Assembly (NCBI RefSeq): GCF_002797555.1 | Contig: NZ_PGFA01000001.1 | Span: 2,728,001-2,792,000 of the forward strand | Direction: 5' to 3' | Length of the DNA stretch: 64,000 bases | Origin: Hymenobacter chitinivorans DSM 11115 | Lineage (GTDB): Bacteria > Bacteroidota > Bacteroidia > Cytophagales > Hymenobacteraceae | Shown here: positions 62,019 through 64,000 of the stretch, piece after piece | How positions within the stretch are numbered: position 1 is the first letter of the stretch | Layout: the number at the start of each line of letters is the position of its first letter | The notes under the pieces: model-generated | Told to the model about the DNA's origin: nothing | The model's database searches: none | Seen by the model: the letters and a program-made list of their open reading frames with translations, nothing else | Made by a program: the position numbers and the translations under genes

Positions 62019-62898
62019 CGCCCGAATTGCCCCTTCCACCGCAACGTATCCGGCCGTCCACGACGTAGACCTGGTAACCATGCGGGAAGCCCGCTGCGGC
62101 ATGGGCAACTTCAACCGCCACGACCTGTTCAAGGTGGTGCTGGTGATGGAAGGCGCCAACGAGCTGCACTACGCCACCCGCAGCTTCGTTATTGACCGGC
62201 CCGCGCTGGTGTTTACCAACCGCCTGATTCCCTACGCCTGGGAAACCATCGGGCAGGCCGAGCAGCAGGGCCACATCTGCTGCTTTTCCGAGGCCTTCCT
62301 GCACTCGGCCATGCGGGGCGTGAGCCTCAAAGACACGGTGCTCTACAAAGCCGACGGCAACCCAGTGTACTTTCTCGACGCCGAGCAGCTGCGCTACTTC
62401 ACCGACGCCTTCACCCGCATGCGCCGCGACCTGGCCTCGGACTACGCCCACCGGGATGATTTGCTGCGCAACCAGCTCTCCATTATTATCCACGAAGCGG
62501 CCCGCCTGCAGCCGGCCTCGGCCCAGCACGCCCCGGCCAATGCCGCCGAGCGGATTACCTCCCTGTTTATGAACCTGCTGGAAGTGCAGTTTCCCGTGAC
62601 GGCCCAGGGGCGGGAGCCGGTGCTCAAAAGCCCCGGCGACTACGCCGACCGCCTGGCCGTGCACGTCAACCACCTCAACGCCATGGTGCGGGAAGTAACC
62701 GGCAAACCGACCTCGGCCCACATCAACGAGCGGCTCGTAACCGAGGCCAAGCTGCTGCTGGCCCACACCGCCTGGAGCGTGAGTGACATTGCCTATAGCC
62801 TGGGCTTCGAGTACCCGACCTACTTCAACAGCTTCTTTAAAAAGCATACTGCCGCCACCCCGCTGACCTTCCGCCGCACGGCCGTCGTGGCCGTATAA
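62011..62898 (+). CDS. AraC-family transcriptional regulator
   Basis: A 295-residue regulator with an N-terminal ligand domain (HDLFKVVLVMEGANELHYATRSFVIDRPALVFTNRLIPYAWE) and a C-terminal double HTH. The second helix pair is SVSDIAYSLGFEYPTYFNSFFKKHTAATPLTFRR. ATG 62011 is preferred to 61936 because it overlaps the cupin gene less. It probably controls the cupin-to-reductase group around it. Confidence 0.92.
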   Translation: MPDARIAPSTATYPAVHDVDLVTMREARCGMGNFNRHDLFKVVLVMEGANELHYATRSFVIDRPALVFTNRLIPYAWETIGQAEQQGHICCFSEAFLHSAMRGVSLKDTVLYKADGNPVYFLDAEQLRYFTDAFTRMRRDLASDYAHRDDLLRNQLSIIIHEAARLQPASAQHAPANAAERITSLFMNLLEVQFPVTAQGREPVLKSPGDYADRLAVHVNHLNAMVREVTGKPTSAHINERLVTEAKLLLAHTAWSVSDIAYSLGFEYPTYFNSFFKKHTAATPLTFRRTAVVAV

Positions 62899-62905
62899 GC
62901 CCGCT

Positions 62906-63607
62906 ATGAAAAGACCCCACGTAATTTGCCACATGATGTCGTCGGTGGACGGCAAAATCCTGTCGAGCAACTGGCAGGACGACGATATCTACGACACCTT
63001 TGCCGGCTACTTCGAGCAGTACCACGCCACGTTTACCAGCCAGGCCTGGATGTGCGGGCGCATTACCATGGAGCGGGATTTTACGGGCGGCGTGCAGCCC
63101 GCCCCGCAGGCTCCACCCCAGCCCCTGGCCCGGGAGCCGTTTATCGGCAATAAAGACGCTACCTCCTTTGCCGTGGCCGTGGATGCCCGCGGCAAGCTGG
63201 GCTGGGACTCGAACGAAACCGGCGGCGACCATATCATCGAGGTGCTGACCGAGCAGGTAAGCGACGACTACCTCTACTACCTGCAGCAAAAGCAGATTTC
63301 CTACCTGTTTGCCGGAAAAACGGAAGTCGATTTTGCCGCCGTGCTGGAGCAGCTGGCCGCCCTGTTTCCCATCGAGACGCTGATGCTCGAAGGCGGCGGC
63401 CACCTCAACGGCTCCTTGCTCAACGCCGGCCTCATCGACGAGCTCAGCCTGCTCGTGCTGCCCCTGGCCGACGGCACGCCCAAGTCGCCCACCACCTTTG
63501 AAGTCAGCGAGTACCTGACCAAGGGCCCCGCCACCCGCCTGCGCCTCACCCAGGTACAGCCGCTCGACAACGACGTGGTGTGGCTCAAGTACCGCTTCGA
63601 CCATTAA
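62906..63607 (+). CDS. Dihydrofolate reductase-family protein (RibD C-terminal-like)
   Basis: A 233-residue NAD(P)H-dependent reductase of the RibD-C/YyaP type. It starts RPHVICHMMSSVDGKILSSNW, has AWMCGRITMERDF, KLGWDSNE, then IETLMLEGGGHLNGSLLNAGLIDELSLLVLPLADG. These match the nucleotide site of RibD reductase domains. No riboflavin gene is near, so it is probably a general reductase. It starts 7 bp after the AraC gene. Confidence 0.92.
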   Translation: MKRPHVICHMMSSVDGKILSSNWQDDDIYDTFAGYFEQYHATFTSQAWMCGRITMERDFTGGVQPAPQAPPQPLAREPFIGNKDATSFAVAVDARGKLGWDSNETGGDHIIEVLTEQVSDDYLYYLQQKQISYLFAGKTEVDFAAVLEQLAALFPIETLMLEGGGHLNGSLLNAGLIDELSLLVLPLADGTPKSPTTFEVSEYLTKGPATRLRLTQVQPLDNDVVWLKYRFDH

Positions 63608-63649
63608 GTACGTTGCTTCGGGGTATAAATTACCTGCGAACAGTAGGCC

Positions 63650-63746
63650 GTCATGCTGAGCCTGTCGAAGCATCTCTCCCGCATTGGTAATCAAATTTTA
63701 CCCTTGCAACGAAACAGTAGAGATGCTTCGACAGGCTCAGCATGAC
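63650..63746. repeat. Long perfect palindromic repeat, CATGCTGAGC family
   Basis: Arms of 28 bp (63650-63677 and 63719-63746) are exact complements; the left opens GTCATGCTGAGCCTGTCGAA. The 41-bp centre contains GGTAATCAAATTTTACC. This is the best-preserved member of the family seen at 13355, 24418 and 26553. Confidence 0.92.
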
Positions 63747-63848
63747 AGACGATTTTTTGCCTACTGCCCGCCGTCTTCCGCCGGCGGATTCTGTGAAATG
63801 TGTACTACTGCCTTCGCAAGGGCTATAAGCCAGTGCGGCGGGGAGTTC

Positions 63849-63856
63849 TACTTTTG
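63849..63856 (+). promoter_or_regulatory. Promoter -7 element of the last gene
   Basis: TACTTTTG, 36 bp before the ATG at 63893. Confidence 0.5.
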
Positions 63857-63892
63857 CCATCAATTCCTCATTCTGCTCAACCAAACCTCCTC

Positions 63893-64000
63893 ATGATCGA
63901 AACGAAAGCCTACGCGGCCCAAACGCCCGACACCGACCTCGCCCCCTGGACCTTCGAGCGCCGCGACGTCGGGCCGCACGACGTGCAGATCGAAATTGCC
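63893..64000 (+). CDS. Zinc-type alcohol dehydrogenase, N-terminal fragment
   Basis: Thirty-six codons are visible before the window ends: IETKAYAAQTPDTDLAPWTF, then RRDVGPHDVQIEIA. This is the usual opening of NAD(P)-dependent alcohol dehydrogenases of the YahK/cinnamyl type (xYGAxxAxxPLxPxxFxRRxxGPxDVxIxI). The metal-binding and Rossmann parts lie outside the window. Confidence 0.85.
   Translation, partial: MIETKAYAAQTPDTDLAPWTFERRDVGPHDVQIEIA

Noticed and set aside
63684..63896. Short frame across the repeat before the alcohol dehydrogenase
   Set aside because: It begins inside the long palindrome and overlaps the promoter and start of the real gene.

Overview
The window looks like chromosomal DNA of a high-GC member of the Bacteroidota, most likely Cytophagales and close to Hymenobacter. 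The grounds are the promoter style (a -7 element TAnnTTTG, sometimes with TTTG about 19-20 bp upstream), the scarcity of Shine-Dalgarno sites, a protein with a type IX secretion (T9SS) C-terminal domain, TonB-dependent transport, a split transketolase, a Mpl-like Mur ligase, and families of palindromic intergenic repeats. No plasmid, phage or rRNA genes were seen.

Left part (1-20.1 kb). A truncated exported protein and a ModE-like regulator are followed by a DOPA-type extradiol dioxygenase and a Crp/Fnr regulator. Next come a TonB siderophore receptor with two Fur-type 7-1-7 boxes and a PepSY/PiuB membrane protein, which form an iron-uptake pair. Then follow an aminotransferase, a HAD phosphatase, a 21-bp tandem array, an intein-containing dnaB, a Mur ligase, an alpha/beta hydrolase, a small operon with a 52-residue gene coupled by TAATG, an M48 lipoprotein protease, an FAH-family enzyme, an M23 peptidase, a lipocalin and a Bcp peroxiredoxin.

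Middle part (20.4-37.8 kb, the accessory-looking region). The two transketolase subunit genes are separated by a three-gene cassette (VWA protein flanked by two small membrane proteins). Downstream, the 3' end of the transketolase C-subunit gene recurs twice more (26.43 and 28.08 kb), each time followed by a related GGCCCCGG terminator. The segments between copies carry a T9SS repeat protein, a membrane protein and a SnoaL-like protein. An AT-rich orphan gene and a 42-bp palindromic repeat array follow. A run of small secreted or lipoprotein genes leads to a 1081-residue protein with an N-terminal DUF4157 domain and a C-terminal putative cysteine-protease-like domain, which looks like an orphan eCIS/polymorphic-toxin-type effector.

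Right part (37.8-64 kb). An ECF sigma factor precedes a membrane anti-sigma-like protein and a Spy/CpxP-like protein. Next are a class III aminotransferase, a TerB-like protein, phosphofructokinase, a glycosyltransferase overlapping miaA, a large soluble hybrid histidine kinase with a stand-alone receiver, an MBL-fold phosphodiesterase, a lipoprotein, an RqcH/NFACT protein and tRNA-Leu(GAG). An iron-handling group (low-affinity iron permease, Dps, VIT1-like transporter) is followed by a MOSC protein, a TetR regulator with a clear operator and promoter, a sulfurtransferase, a DUF2490 outer-membrane protein and a zinc-ribbon protein. The window ends with a co-directional group of cupins, a monooxygenase, an acetyltransferase, an AraC regulator and a RibD-type reductase, then the start of an alcohol dehydrogenase.
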